64,000 nucleotides of DNA from positions 15,128,001 through 15,192,000 of the forward strand of contig NC_083603.1 of NCBI RefSeq assembly GCF_029168945.1, written 5' to 3'. Below, in pieces: positions 47,455-59,513 of this stretch. Position 1 is the stretch's first letter, and the number at the start of each line of letters is the position of its first letter. The notes beneath the pieces were generated by a model. It was not told where the DNA came from. It worked only from the letters and a program-made list of their open reading frames with translations, and made no database searches. The stretch is from Cannabis sativa. Lineage: Eukaryota > Streptophyta > Magnoliopsida > Rosales > Cannabaceae. The translations under genes were made by a program, and so were the position numbers.

Positions 47455-47459
47455 TATAG

Positions 47460-48199
47460 TGAGTCTATCGTTGATGATGTTGATTCATCAACATCTGAGA
47501 CTCTCGTATTCTTTTTCCATCATTACCACTAAGGTTTCACTCCCTAGTTCATACGCTACCATTGCTTTCTTGCAATCATCACTATCTTCATACTTGGTTA
47601 ACCACTCTAAAACTTGTTTTTCACTTAATTATATAGCTTGTTGTTTAATAAACAACATACTTTGTGATCCAACATTCACCAATCACTCAAATACACACCC
47701 ATTAAATTTCATCTCAATTCATAAGCTTTTCGCTGTTATTGAAGGAATTTTACAACACCAAGAATGAATTATAATAATAATAAGAAGAAATATTGAACAA
47801 GTGCGAGTATTCAACCCAGAACGGTAAGTACTCAAACCGGGAACACAAATACTTAGTAAAAGACTGGAAAAATAAGTAACACAAGAGAAATATAGTGGTT
47901 CAGTCAGATCACAATTTGCTTAGTCCACTGTTGCAAATATTCTATCCCCCGTTACTTCACTGTGGATCACTCTTTTACATACAAAGCAAGTGTCCTATCA
48001 TTTACACAAGGATTGCATTCATTATCAATTTGTTTATACGTTGATTTACAATAATTAAGCTAAAAAACGTAAACATAATAAATGAAAAACAATTTCCAGT
48101 TTAATTCACTAAATACAGCAATGTATGCGACTTCTTTAGTGCGAGTTGGCTGTTCATATTCTTGCATAAGCTCCCAGGCTTGAGAAGCATTTAAGACTA
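47460..48199. other. Undefined sequence between gypsy III and the right inverted repeat
   Basis: 47460-47790 could be continuing gypsy II internal DNA, but no motif is readable. 47800-48199 is probably the inner continuation of the right inverted repeat. No gene is supported. Confidence 0.35.
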
Positions 48200-48617
48200 A
48201 TTGAGTCTAGGATATCTGTGTCCTTGTGAAGTCGCTTTTATGGACATCATATAACGAGCTGATGAAAACAAGATATGCGAGTCTATATCGGTTTATCGAG
48301 GCTATTGGGTCATCGGGACCACCTCGCAACATAGAGAATTGATCTTTATATTTTTGTAGGAGGATCGTGGGAATACTCGCATATATCTTGATATATGCGG
48401 GCTAAGGTCGTTCCTTGCTCCTACATACTGCGAATCATACAAATGCGATTAAACTTGGTCATGCTCGCATTATCTCGCTGAGTCTGTTTCAGGCGAGGTT
48501 CGTACTCGAGAGGTCTCTCATTGACATCTCGGCATTCCTCGAGGAAAGTGAGTACATGTGTCTTTTAAATAGGAGTCTGGTCTCGAGTTTCTAGGTGAGA
48601 AAAATCTCACTATAACA
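48200..48617 (-). repeat. Right member of the large inverted repeat pair
   Basis: It ends ctcactataaca at 48617, the inverse of the left member's start. The pair spans 10.4 kb. Nine-base flanks on the two sides do not match (ggtggtcta against catgcccct), so a single TIR transposon with a TSD is not shown. Confidence 0.7.
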
Positions 48618-49499
48618 CATGCCCCTAGTTTCGCGATTGACAGATACGGTCATGAGGGAAACTATTAGCGAGAGGCAAGTGAAGAGATGTCATGAGGTGG
48701 TGACCTTTGGTTGTCCCATCGAGGGTTTTGAAAAATGACGACTGTAATTATTACATTTTATCCTATTTATGGTGCCACGTCACGAAACTGTTCGGTTTCT
48801 GTGTAGGCGTGCCCATGGTTAACCGTTGGATGGGATGACCCTAGGCATTCTTATTGCCACGTGTCACGATCCCAATTAATGTGGGTTATTGATATTTAAG
48901 CCCTTTGATACGAAACGATTCCCTCATTTTCCCTCTCATTTTCGTTTTCTCTTTTCATCCAAAACTTTCAAAGACAAAATCCTCTCAGATTGATTTTTGT
49001 TTTCTCTTCTTGAATTTCAAAGCTTTCCGAAACAATCAGAGCTAATCACAGGGGGAATTGTCAAATCTCAAGGTTAGCTTTTGAAACTTCTTTCGAATTT
49101 TGTTTTTGATTTTGAGAAACACTCTGCATTTTGAATTTTTTGAGGAATAGGAAATGCATGTTGTTCATAGGGAATGCACATAGAGCTGGGTAATTCTCAG
49201 AAAAAGTAGACCTGAAATTTGTATAATCGTGAATTCTAGGGAGAACACCTTGAATATTCGCATCTTTTTCCTCGCTAACCATACTATTCCATTGCCCTTA
49301 TTGTATAACTTATCACACATTTAGTTCACATCTTCTAACTATTTAAAACTAAGACAAATATCAATATCAATATGCATATACCATACACATATTCTTATCA
49401 CAATCATCACTATGCTACTTTTCCAGCATACTTTATAATAGGCTAGGCAGGTAATCTAATAGCAAATAATATAAATACTTACTATATACCATGAGTCGA
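48618..49499. other. Promoter-like, non-coding stretch
   Basis: Two cacgt-containing motifs (ccacgtcacg near 48777, ccacgtgtcacg near 48858) precede a possible TATA (gatatttaag near 48891) and a pyrimidine-rich leader. This could be the promoter of a lost element or gene; no ORF follows it. Confidence 0.35.
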
Positions 49500-52260
49500 C
49501 CTGTCCTCGCAGCAAATCTTAAAGTTTCATATGGATGGATCAGCCACCGACCAGTTTTTCAAAGCTGGGATTACTCTCATCACACCTGGGGGAAACCCTT
49601 TCACAGAACAATCAAGTTTGGATTCTAAGCATCCAACAATGAGGTAGAATATGAAGCACCTGGGGGATAAATCATGTTCTCGGGGAATACACAGCTTGAG
49701 GAGAAATAATGCTGGCAAATCTTAGTAAGATCCACGACATGCTTGCACAGTTTAAGGGGTACATGTTGGGAATATTTTACCAAGATCTAAATTTACTAAC
49801 AAGTATGTTGAATTAACATCCTAAATATGAATTCTCTAAAACAATGAAATTAAACACATAAGAGTTTAGAAAATCCTACATTGGTTGCAGCAGAATATAA
49901 TGACTCCTTCCACTCAGATCTCTAACCCTTGTTCCTTTTTGTCGCAAAGTATTATCAAGATCTGAGCCTAGATCTCTTTCTCTCCTTCGGGTTTGGTTAC
50001 CACCGTCTTACTCACTATGATTGAGTACTTGACTTGCTATTTGTGGGCATGGCACACTCTCACTAAGGGTTCAAATATGATGAAGAAAATTAAAGGAGGT
50101 GAAATCACTATAGAAGAAACTCTCTCATCTACTAGTTGTCTCACAGAGAAAACTAGGTTTGATTTGGTTGAAGGCATCAAGTGGATGAGTGAGAGCATCA
50201 TGTTCCTTTTATAGTGTTTCAACAAAGACTTAGGGCTAAATTATATGAATTAAAAAATAATAAAATATTGGGCAAAATTCAACACTAAGGCCGGCCATAA
50301 AGTGGACCATTCTCTAGTTACAATTTTGCCACTTTATTTCAACCACTTATTCTTCTTTTAATAATACCATATTTTCTAATTCAATCCTATAAATATCAAA
50401 ACTATTTATTTAATAATTATAATTAATTGCTAAATAAAATTGTCATTTATTTTATTTATTAATTAGACCACATAAAGTCTCTTAATTAATAAATTGACCT
50501 CAAAACCTCTTTTCTTCTCAATTAAGCCCTTGCTTAGTGAAAATTCATAAATAAGACATAATCTAATTTTAGAATCATAATTGATTAATTAAAATCAATA
50601 GACTAAGTTTGCAAGCAGTATTATCTCAGCTAGTGAGGGAACCATGGGCCTATATAACTGAGCTTTCAATAAGTAGATCTAGATTCACCATGTAAATTCT
50701 CTAACTTATTAATTCCACCTTATGCCACTATAGATTTAGAATTGAATAACACTCTCAAATGTATAGAACGCTCTATATGTACCACGATATAGATACATTA
50801 TGATTATCCATTTTTACAATCCTAATAGTCAAAGATCCTCTATAGATGATCTACATCAAAAAGGGACAAATTTATCGTTCTACCATTCAATGTATTTTAT
50901 CCTTAAAATATTTAGCTACTTATAAATGATATTTTAGTAAACTAATATAATTACTGAAGTGAGATCTCAATCATTTATCTCTATTCAGCCAAGCTCGAAA
51001 GAATCATTGTTTCACATCTAAATACTTATAGAAGCTATGGATTTCATATCTATGATTAGCGCTCCCACTCAATTGAACTATCATGTTCCCAAGATATAAA
51101 TATCTACTAGAAATATTAGTTAGCTTCCACAAACAACTTAAGGAACATAAATAACACAACTAAGTTGAACCTATCCTTATCAAGATTAAGATCCATAGAC
51201 CTAAGATCAACCATTGATATTGACTTAGAAAGATATAACGGTAATTTTATGATATCTTATCCAAGATCAATATCGGTCCCTTCCAATGTATACTCCATAC
51301 ATCTGATACTGGTAAACTTTGCCAATGCCCTGGAAAGGACATAACACTTATCCACGGTGTAAGTATACCTTCTCGCTGATTATCATGTCGGTCTAAATCC
51401 AATGAATTGAGAAAATCATGGGAATTGAAGTTTTGAACATATGATCATGATTATATTGCACTGTGCTGACGATACTATAATCATGAACAAATATATATGT
51501 TATGGACTTAATAATTTATATATTAAATATAATCATGAAATAAATCATGTGAACCATGCAACATAAACAATTTTTGATCTTTTATTATTTAGTAAATCTA
51601 ATTATATTGAAATGGGTTTTATTTAGGGCACAAACCCTAACAGTACACCATTAAGAAAATTCCAAGGGAAGAAAATGTAACAGCCGATGCATTAGCACGA
51701 CTAGCAAGCAACACAGTAATAGACAAGGAAAACTTAGTCCCGATACAATTTTTTTAAAGAGCCCAGTATCACATGCACGGATGGAATCAAGATGATAGAT
51801 AATACACCAAAGTGGATGACTCCCATATATATTAGCCTATCCTAATATTGAAGAACTTCCGAGCAACAAGAATGAAGCTTGAAAAATGATGATAAAGGTT
51901 GCAAGGTACATAGTAGTGGATGGTGTGATGTGCAAGAAGAAGTCTCTCCATGCCATTGTTGAGATGTGTGACAAATAAAGAAGCTAGATGAATCTTAACT
52001 GAAGTTCATGAAGGCCTTTGTGGAAATCATTTTGGGAGGCAAAGTTTATCTAAGAAAATACTAGGGCAAGGTTACTTTTGGCCGACAATGATTGAAATTT
52101 CAAAGGCCCATGTGAAAAAATGTGACAAACACCAGATATCAGCTTCGTGGTCGAGGAAGTCCATGTGCAACCAAAAAGATCCTGTGCAGACTTATGGGCA
52201 AATGATATCCAAGTTTCTAAAAAATAATGTGGCATCCATCTAGGTGACACGTAGAGTACA
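49500..52260 (+). pseudogene. Tat-like Ty3/gypsy relic: RNase H and integrase zinc region
   Basis: Left of the nested solo LTR the plus strand reads MDGSATDQ...AGITLITPGG and, in another frame, ASNNEVEYEA, the start of a gypsy RNase H. Right of it the frame continues as YTIKKIPREENVTADALARLAS, the conserved end of that domain. Near 52000 follow EVHEGLCGNHFGRQ and YFWPTMIEISKAHVKKCDKHQ, the H-H-C-C zinc region of integrase. Many stops and shifts are present. The RNase H style is that of the Tat lineage. Confidence 0.75.
49764..51642 (-). mobile_element. Copia A-family solo LTR, minus strand (1879 bp)
   Basis: On the plus strand it reads tgttgggaat...ccctaaca, the reverse complement of the family's LTR, with moderate divergence. 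The TSD gtaca is at 49759-49763 and 51643-51647. It lies inside the RNase H domain of the Tat-like relic. Confidence 0.93.
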
Positions 52261-52870
52261 TTTCCTAACCTAGGTGGATGATTCTACTGTTAGTGAGCCA
52301 CACAAGAAGAATTGATTCTCAAGCTCACAGACAAAAGTTGTGATATCCGAGCAGAATAAGAATATACATCCGACTGGCTTTTATCACACAGGTTGTTTGC
52401 ATGCACCGACCAGGGGATGCGAGTTAGAAATTTTAGGGACATATCTTGTATATCCCCAAGGTTGCAAGTCACAGCATAATCCTTACATTCATGGGATAGA
52501 TTCGTGTCTTCGGAAAAGAAAGGCAATCAGCCTAAATTTCCTACTTTCCTTAATGTAGTTATGAAAATTAAACATGTTTCTCATTTTATTTCTTATTGAT
52601 TTATGGAAACCAATCTCAAGTAATTAATACCTATAAATACTGGACTCATCTCACTATTCAATGACACAAATTTTATTCAGAGAGAGAACACTTAAGAAAG
52701 AAAACTCAATATAAGAGTAAATTACTCAGAGATTGTTGTAAAAGTTTTTGAGAGAGATCAAGACATTCTTGCTCATCTTCTCACAAGTCAATACAATCAA
52801 AGAGGAGTAGGCTATTACCAACTATAAGGGGCCGAACCTCTATAAATTTGATATTTTCTTTACTTTTTTA
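52261..52870 (+). repeat. Probable LTR of the Tat-like element
   Basis: A TATA-like ctataaatac near 52632 is followed by a purine-rich leader and, at 52803-52850, a gtaggctattacc...ggggccgaacctctataaa phrase that recurs at the LTR ends of plant Tat/Athila-type elements. Boundaries are not defined. Confidence 0.45.
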
Positions 52871-54353
52871 TTATTTATATTCTATTATTTAATTATTCTC
52901 AATCTTTTTAATTTGACCCATTATCATTGGCTAAAAGCAAGGTCAGTAAGCCTGAATCCTGAGTAATCATGAACTCCTGTTCATGTTTTTAGTTTCTTTG
53001 ATTCATTTATTAAAGTTTCTCTAAGAAGATGATTCTTACAACTTCTATTTTGAGAATCTAATAATATGGATGGCTGGGAACATGATCTAGAATTATACAA
53101 TCTTGACTTTGCTAATGAATTGAATATTGATCCCTAAGTGTTCATCTGGAACTGAAAAGTTGTGCATAAATTTAGATTGGATCTAAATTATACTTTCATT
53201 TGTCAATTAATGATACTAAAGGATACATAAGTAATTAGAAAGATAAAATAATAATTTGACCAAAACTAATTACAAATCGACTCAATGAGGGCTAATCACC
53301 GAAATCGATTATATCAATAGGCACTGTAGTAAAACTTCGTAAATATAATTCTATATTTAGTAAGAGTTTAATTATATATTTATAGTAGGATAATCATAGA
53401 ATTAATAAACAACATTATTTAGTTGATGAGATTCAATAAATAATGTAATTTATTGGAGCTTAGAATTGTAGGTCTATGATCTCCAGATCGCCACCTTGAT
53501 AGACTTTCAAGGGTAGGGATAAAAGTCGTATATGAAAGTTCGAAAAAATCTACTTTGATTTGTCGAAATCATAATTCATTGTCTGGATAAAAGACACCAC
53601 CAATATCTTGTTAAGACATAGGTGGCACCACCTGCACTGTGTTAGGACACAGTGATAGGCGGCCCTAGTGTAGTGATGTCTCCACTTGATTTTTTTTTGG
53701 TTAATTAATTAATTAAAAAGATAAATATTTATTTAAATTTGAATTTGAAAAGTAATTATAGATATTTAGTTGGTTGAGATATTTCCTAAAAGTAGTTGAG
53801 AGATTCTCTCCAAGTGGTTGAGATATTCTCTCAAGTAGTTGAGAGATTTTCTTAATCGTTTATAGGAAATAAATGTCTATAATGGAATCGGTTATAAATA
53901 TTTAGTGAAATAATTAAACTAATATGATTTAATAATTAATTTGAATTAAATAAAATCTTTATTGGTTTTAATTTGAATATACCGTATAAATCCTAAAATA
54001 AATACATATTATTTTGTTGCTGTAAATGACTTATCCTTTTAATTTATGATAACAAGTTTTGTTCTAAAAAAAAATATACACATTAATCTCTTTTCCATCA
54101 TCAAAAAGAGTTTTTCTCATATGTTGATAATTAAACTAAGAATTCAATATACAATTTATATTCTACTAGCCCACACTAGTCCTTCTGTGTAGTGAAAGAT
54201 TTAGAAGAGTACGACGTGAGTTTTTCGTCATCAACAATTGATACAACTTACAAAAGAAAACAAGGATACCCTGATAGGCTTTAAGAGGTAAATTTTCTTT
54301 TAATCTATTTATTCCAGATTTAATATATGTACATATGGTGATCTTGAGAATGT
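52871..54353. other. AT-rich stretch without genes
   Basis: A short cluster of repeats of the phrase gtagttgagagatt(c/t)tct lies at 53785-53855. No coding region is supported. Confidence 0.4.
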
Positions 54354-54358
54354 GGCAT

Positions 54359-54814
54359 TGTTGAGAATCATGGGGTTCCAACTCAAAACCAATTGGCAAT
54401 GAGTGGAGTAGCCCATGTTTCTTATATATGGCTCAATACTTTCACATTTAATCCATGTGGGACAATATTCTCCAATATCCCCCCTCAAGATGGTGGCTAT
54501 TTTTACTAACCAATCTTGAATCACCTTATCATAAGTAGTGCTATTTCCTCGCTTATTTTTTATTTTGCGGTTAGGAGTTCTATTTGCTCGCTTATTCTTG
54601 TTCGCGGCTGGGAGTACCATTTTGCTCGCTTGCGGCTGGCTAACTCTTTGATAGGTGTGGATCGAAAGCCCGCTAGGGATATGACTCTGATACCATGTTG
54701 AGAATCATGGGGTTCCAACTCAAAACCAATTGGCAATGAGTGGAGTAGCCCATGTTTCTTATATATGGCTCAATACTTTCACATTTAATCCATGTGGGAC
54801 AATATTCTCCAATA
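54359..54814 (-). mobile_element. TRIM retrotransposon, 456 bp, with two identical 119-bp LTRs
   Basis: LTRs lie at 54359-54477 and 54696-54814 and show no difference by eye. The TSD ggcat is at 54354-54358 and 54815-54819. On the minus strand, tggtatcagagtcatatcc follows the 5' LTR (right copy) and overlaps its last base or two, giving a tRNA-Met PBS; a polypurine tract (cttgagggggga) precedes the 3' LTR. The internal 218 bp has no gene. It has three imperfect copies of a gctcgctta(tt)...gcgg(c/t)t unit. Identical LTRs suggest a recent insertion mobilised in trans. Confidence 0.93.
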
Positions 54815-54819
54815 GGCAT

Positions 54820-56710
54820 GATAATAATCATAAATTATTATTTTGCTGCATATCTAATTTAGTACCACAAAACAAACAAACTATTCATACAAATAATAAT
54901 AAAAAAATCTAATTAATTGTAGTTGATTTTTCATTATTCATAATTCATGATTTTATTGATACAAGCAATGCTATACGTACTTTATAGTGTCTAACATCAT
55001 AATGATATGGCGCGTTACTAGTGGTTAGAGGTTTTTTTTTTTATATATATATTTTATTAAATTAAAATATGTGAAACTTGATATTAATTTGTACTAATAT
55101 CAGTTGACCGTCTGTTATAGTGCTTGACATCATAAGGTGTCCCTTAATATTTCTCTATTGATATACATCCACCTCTCCACATCAAAATTTTAATCCAATT
55201 TTTAGCTTCTACGTAGTATGTACATAGTACACACATGTTAACTTTTAATTTCTTAAGGAAATTGTCAATTTGAGGCAGTTTAAAATATTATAAGACAATG
55301 TTTGAATTTATGGTATAATCTTATGAGAATGTCACATTTTCTCTCTCTCAAGGTATCTAAATTCTAAACGTACATAATAATATGTCCTCATTTTTTTTAA
55401 CAACATAATATATCCACTGTAAATCATATAAAACATATAAAAAATAAAAATATAAAAAATGAGTAAAATTATTTTAAAATACATCATTAAATAAATTACA
55501 TAATAATAATGTGTACAATTTTCGTGAAATATCTAATATTTATTTTGTGCAATATCACTCAATCAAATTATAAGGTAACCAAAATTTTCAAAGAAATATT
55601 AGCAAATGGTCTTATTTATTTATTTTTTTTTCTGTAGTAAAAGTTAATGTCTTTTTTTTTTAGAATAATAAAGCAAATGTTCCTTTTTACATTTTGCTAT
55701 CTAAAATACCATTAATTATATATAAAGTATTATCATATTTTATTGATTAAAAAAAATTATGAATAATGAAATAAATTTCTGTGATCAAAATATAGAGTCT
55801 GTCCTGTATAATTTGATATACATCAACTATAAAATTAGTTATAATGTATACATGAATATAAATTATATATTTCATACTAACTTAGAGAAAAAAGTTATGA
55901 TATATTAATTGTTTGTACCGAGATAAAAAAAAAATGATGGAATATTAATTTTCAGTTTGTGTCTTGTGATATATATATATTTTACATTATGCTATATACA
56001 TTTTATGTACTACTGTTTAACATTTAAAAAATAAAATAATAGAATTTGGATTGTATAAAAATATGCCCAATCTTAACCTAAAATACCATTCTAAAAAAAT
56101 TAATATACTAGCATAATGAAAAAAATTATGTATATAAATATATAATCTTAAATATGGAAATAATATACCCTAATTAAAAGTATATATACCTCAAACTTAA
56201 ATTATTATTCTACCTTTTTTTATTACACTCAATATATACTATATCACATAAAAGTAATATACGTACCTTACAACAATATAAATATACCACAAAACTAATA
56301 TTAGTGATTCAATTAATTTTTTTGTTTCCTTCATGATATACTAAATCAAGTAAAATAGATATACCAATCAAATTAATATACCATTTAATTAATAAGTTTA
56401 TACTTTATTCTTTCTCTCAATATTCATAGAAGACATATACTAATTTTTTATTTTTATTTACATAAAAATATATACCACTCTTATATATCACAATTCAAAA
56501 TAGACATATCACATTTAATTTAATTTTTTTTTTTTTTTGACGTAATCACATTCAAAAATTAATATAGCATCATAGTAGGAAATAAAAATACCAAATATTT
56601 ACTACGTAAAAAAAAATCCAAAATTTAGTTTAATATTCCACATGTTTTTTTTCCTTCATTTTTCATATACCATAAAAAATAAAAAGAATATACCTCAATA
56701 AATATAACTG
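54820..56710. other. AT-rich intergenic DNA grading into a diverged repeat field
   Basis: Two short direct repeats (tatagtgtctaacatcataa near 54983, tatagtgcttgacatcataa near 55116) lie about 133 bp apart. From about 56000 on, loosely repeated phrases with atatacc(a/t)c and taatatac appear and continue right of the LINE. No gene is supported. Confidence 0.45.
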
Positions 56711-56817
56711 TACCTCAAACCTTTTTTTTAGGATAAAAACTTTATTATTATAAATTAATGAAAAAGTCCATTTATAATAACAGAGTTAATAGGTAGAGGA
56801 ACAGACTCCAACCAATA

Positions 56818-57240
56818 TCAAGCTTCCAACCCTAGAGCATGTTTAGCTAAACTGTGAGCAGCCATATTAGCTTTACGTTTTACATGAACAATAGTTGCAC
56901 TAGGGAGAAAGGAAAGAGGACTTGAAATATCAACTATTAAATCTTTAAAAGATGAAATTGCAAATAAGGGGGCATTTGTAGCATCTGACACCATAATAGC
57001 ATCTGTTTCAATTTGAGATACTTGCAATTGCAGCTGTAAGGACCGATTCAAATCCAAAAACATTGCCTTTTCTTCCATCTCATGAGATGTGAAATTTCCA
57101 ACAATGGAAAAGGCAAGGACTGCTACAACTTATGCCATATCATCGCGTATAATAGCTCCAATACCTGTAATATTCCTTTGACTATCTACGGTAGCATCGA
57201 CATTGAGTTTGAGAGCACCCAAAGGAGGAGGCTGGCACGG
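56818..57240 (-). pseudogene. LINE RNase H domain
   Basis: It reads LKLNVDAT and IGAIIRDD, then MEEKAMFLDL and QIETDAIMV, giving the Asp-Glu-Asp acidic residues of the plant LINE RNase H (RVT_3 type). It ends VHVKRKANMAAHSLAKHALG. One TAA interrupts near 57128. Confidence 0.82.
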
Positions 57241-57309
57241 TTTAGGCACGGCATGAACATTCGGAGAAGTTTTCTTTGCATCAGTAGTAGCAGGCGGGCG
57301 ATATTTATC

Positions 57310-58283
57310 CTAGAATGCTATGTAGTTTTTGATATAATTCCTACTGAAACCAGCAAGAGTTGCTGCTGTTTTTGTCTGATGACCATGTACCACTCTGTTA
57401 CGTTCAGTCCAGATACACCATAAGGTGCACTGAATCTGCTCCATTTTAAACTTAGTGTAAAGAGAGGATAGATGTAAAAGGTAGTCTCCTTTATGCATAG
57501 TAGTCGATTTGTACCAGTCGAATGACGATTGTGAGGAGCGCCAGACCGCTCGAGCATATTTGCAACTAAAGAGTGCATGCCCTATCGATTTCCAAGCTCT
57601 ATGAAAAATTAAGCATGTTGAGTTCGTAATTATTTTCCTACACAAAAGTGAAGTTGCAATGGGGAGGGCGTCATGTAGAACACGCCAAACAAAGATCTTG
57701 ATTTTTGTGGTAGATTTAGTCTCCATAAATATTTCCACCAGGATGTAACCGAAGATGAGCCAGATGAAAAAGAAGATTCATCCAAAGAAGCCGCAAGGTG
57801 ATAGCCGGACTGTACAGTGTAATAACCTGAATGCCAAATCAACTTGTCTTCGTTGTGAAAAAAGCTGAGTGGTATTGTTAAGATTCTACCCACATCAATC
57901 TTTGAAAAATATCCAGCAAGCAACTCAGTGTTCCATTGTCGCTCTTTGGTGATGAGATTAGCAACCACTGCATTTTTTGGATCCATATAATGGACTGGTG
58001 TGAAAGTGTTATAGCCAGGAATCCATGGAGCCGATCTACAACTAACATTTCTGCCTATACCAATTTCCCATTGCAACCCAACAACAAGTAATTCTCTCCC
58101 AAAAATGATTCCATGCCAAGTCATTGATGGAGTGTGACCATGAGAAGCTTCAAGGAAGGAATTGTTGGGGAAATACCGACTTTTAAGTAGCTGAACAAGC
58201 AGTGATGAAGGCTTCTCAAGAAGTCTCCAAGCCTGTTTTGCAAGTACAGCTTGATTGAAATGCATAAAAGAGCGGAAACCCAT
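57310..58283 (-). pseudogene. LINE zinc-binding region (zf-RVT-like)
   Basis: Frames 57630-58283 and 57310-57738 hold [43 protein letters not shown] and SIGHALFSCKYARAVW, the conserved series between RT and RNase H of plant LINEs. A frameshift near 57700 separates the two frames. Confidence 0.82.
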
Positions 58284-59513
58284 GCCTCCCTCATTTTCTA
58301 TTTTACAAAGGAGTTTCTAATTTCGCCAATGAATTCTTGAGCCTGTCTCATTTGAACCCCACCAAAAGTTAGACATCAAGAATTCTAGTTGATTGCAAAC
58401 AGTGGCCGGTAATTTGAAGCAGCTCATCGTGTATGTCAGTATTGCTTTCACTACTACTTGAACCTCCTTCCCCCCGCAGAAAAAATATTTTCATTCCATG
58501 TGTGCATGAGACACCAAACTTTTAATTTTATGTCACTGAACATTTTTTTTTATCTTGTCTTGAATATGTTGGAAGGCCAAGGTATTTTTCATGACATTCG
58601 CAAATAGGCATGTAAAGTTGCCTACGAAAGAACACTTGGGCTGTTAGAGTTGTGTTAGGTGAGAATGACATGACTGATTTGTCTAGATTTAGCATCTAAC
58701 CCGAGGCTCGGTGGTAGATGTTTAAAGCTCTCTTTATTGCTAAGCAAGAACTCTCAGTAGCATTACAAAAGAGAAGATTGTCATCGGCGAAAAATAGGTG
58801 AGAGATAGGTGCAACACGTCGAGTAAGAGAGTAACCTTGTAGTTGTCCCAATACTTCCTCATGTTTCAAAAGCCGTGATAAATCTTCAGAGCAAATCGGA
58901 AAAAGGTATGGCGATAGTGGACAACCTTGTCGGAGACCCCGAGTTGGTGTTAAAGAACTTGTTGTTTCGCCATTCAAAAGAAAAGTGAAATGGTTAGTTG
59001 TGACACATTTCATAATAAGAGAGATCCATTGGTCAGAAAAACCCATTTTCCTCATAATAGCCTCTATGAATCTTTATTCCACTCTGTCGGATGCCTTACT
59101 CATATCAAGCTTCAAAGCAGCCACCCCCTTCCGCCCTGAGGTTCGGTTCTTAATCCCATGAATTAATTTAAAAGCCTCAAAATATTATCTGTTATAAGAC
59201 AATTTGGTAAGAAGGCGCTTTGTGTTTCAGAGATGACACTTGGAAGAATAGGCTTTAGCTGAGCCACTAACACCTTGGTAATGAGTTTAGAGATGACATT
59301 ACATAGGCTAATCAGACGAAAGTTTTTCATGTAATGAGGCTTTTTTATCTTGGGAATGAGAGTGATAATGGTAGAGTTGAGAGGTGTCGGGTCAACCCCA
59401 CCATCGAGCACACTTAGAACTGTGGAAGTAACCAAATTGCCAACCACATCCCAATTATTTTGATAGGACATGGCAGACATGCCATCAATACCCGGTGATT
59501 TGTCTGATCCCAT
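58284..59513 (-). pseudogene. LINE reverse transcriptase
   Basis: Frame 59163-59513 has [41 protein letters not shown] and [14 protein letters not shown]. Frame 58696-59055 has TRGLRQGCPLSPYLF and HLFFADDNLLF, with the catalytic FADD codons at 58780-58791. The stretch between the frames and after 58696 is full of stops. Confidence 0.88.

Noticed and set aside
47459..47767. 102-codon plus-strand frame after the gypsy III solo LTR
   Set aside because: No motif is recognised and it starts at the TSD; the translation has the Leu/Ser bias of random T-rich sequence.
38240..48617. One complete TIR transposon bounded by the inverted repeats
   Set aside because: The flanking nine bases differ, the repeats are well diverged from each other and no transposase is seen, so only an inverted pair is claimed.
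54309..54620. 103-codon minus-strand frame across the TRIM
   Set aside because: It crosses the LTR boundary and the TSD into unrelated flank, so it cannot be a conserved protein.
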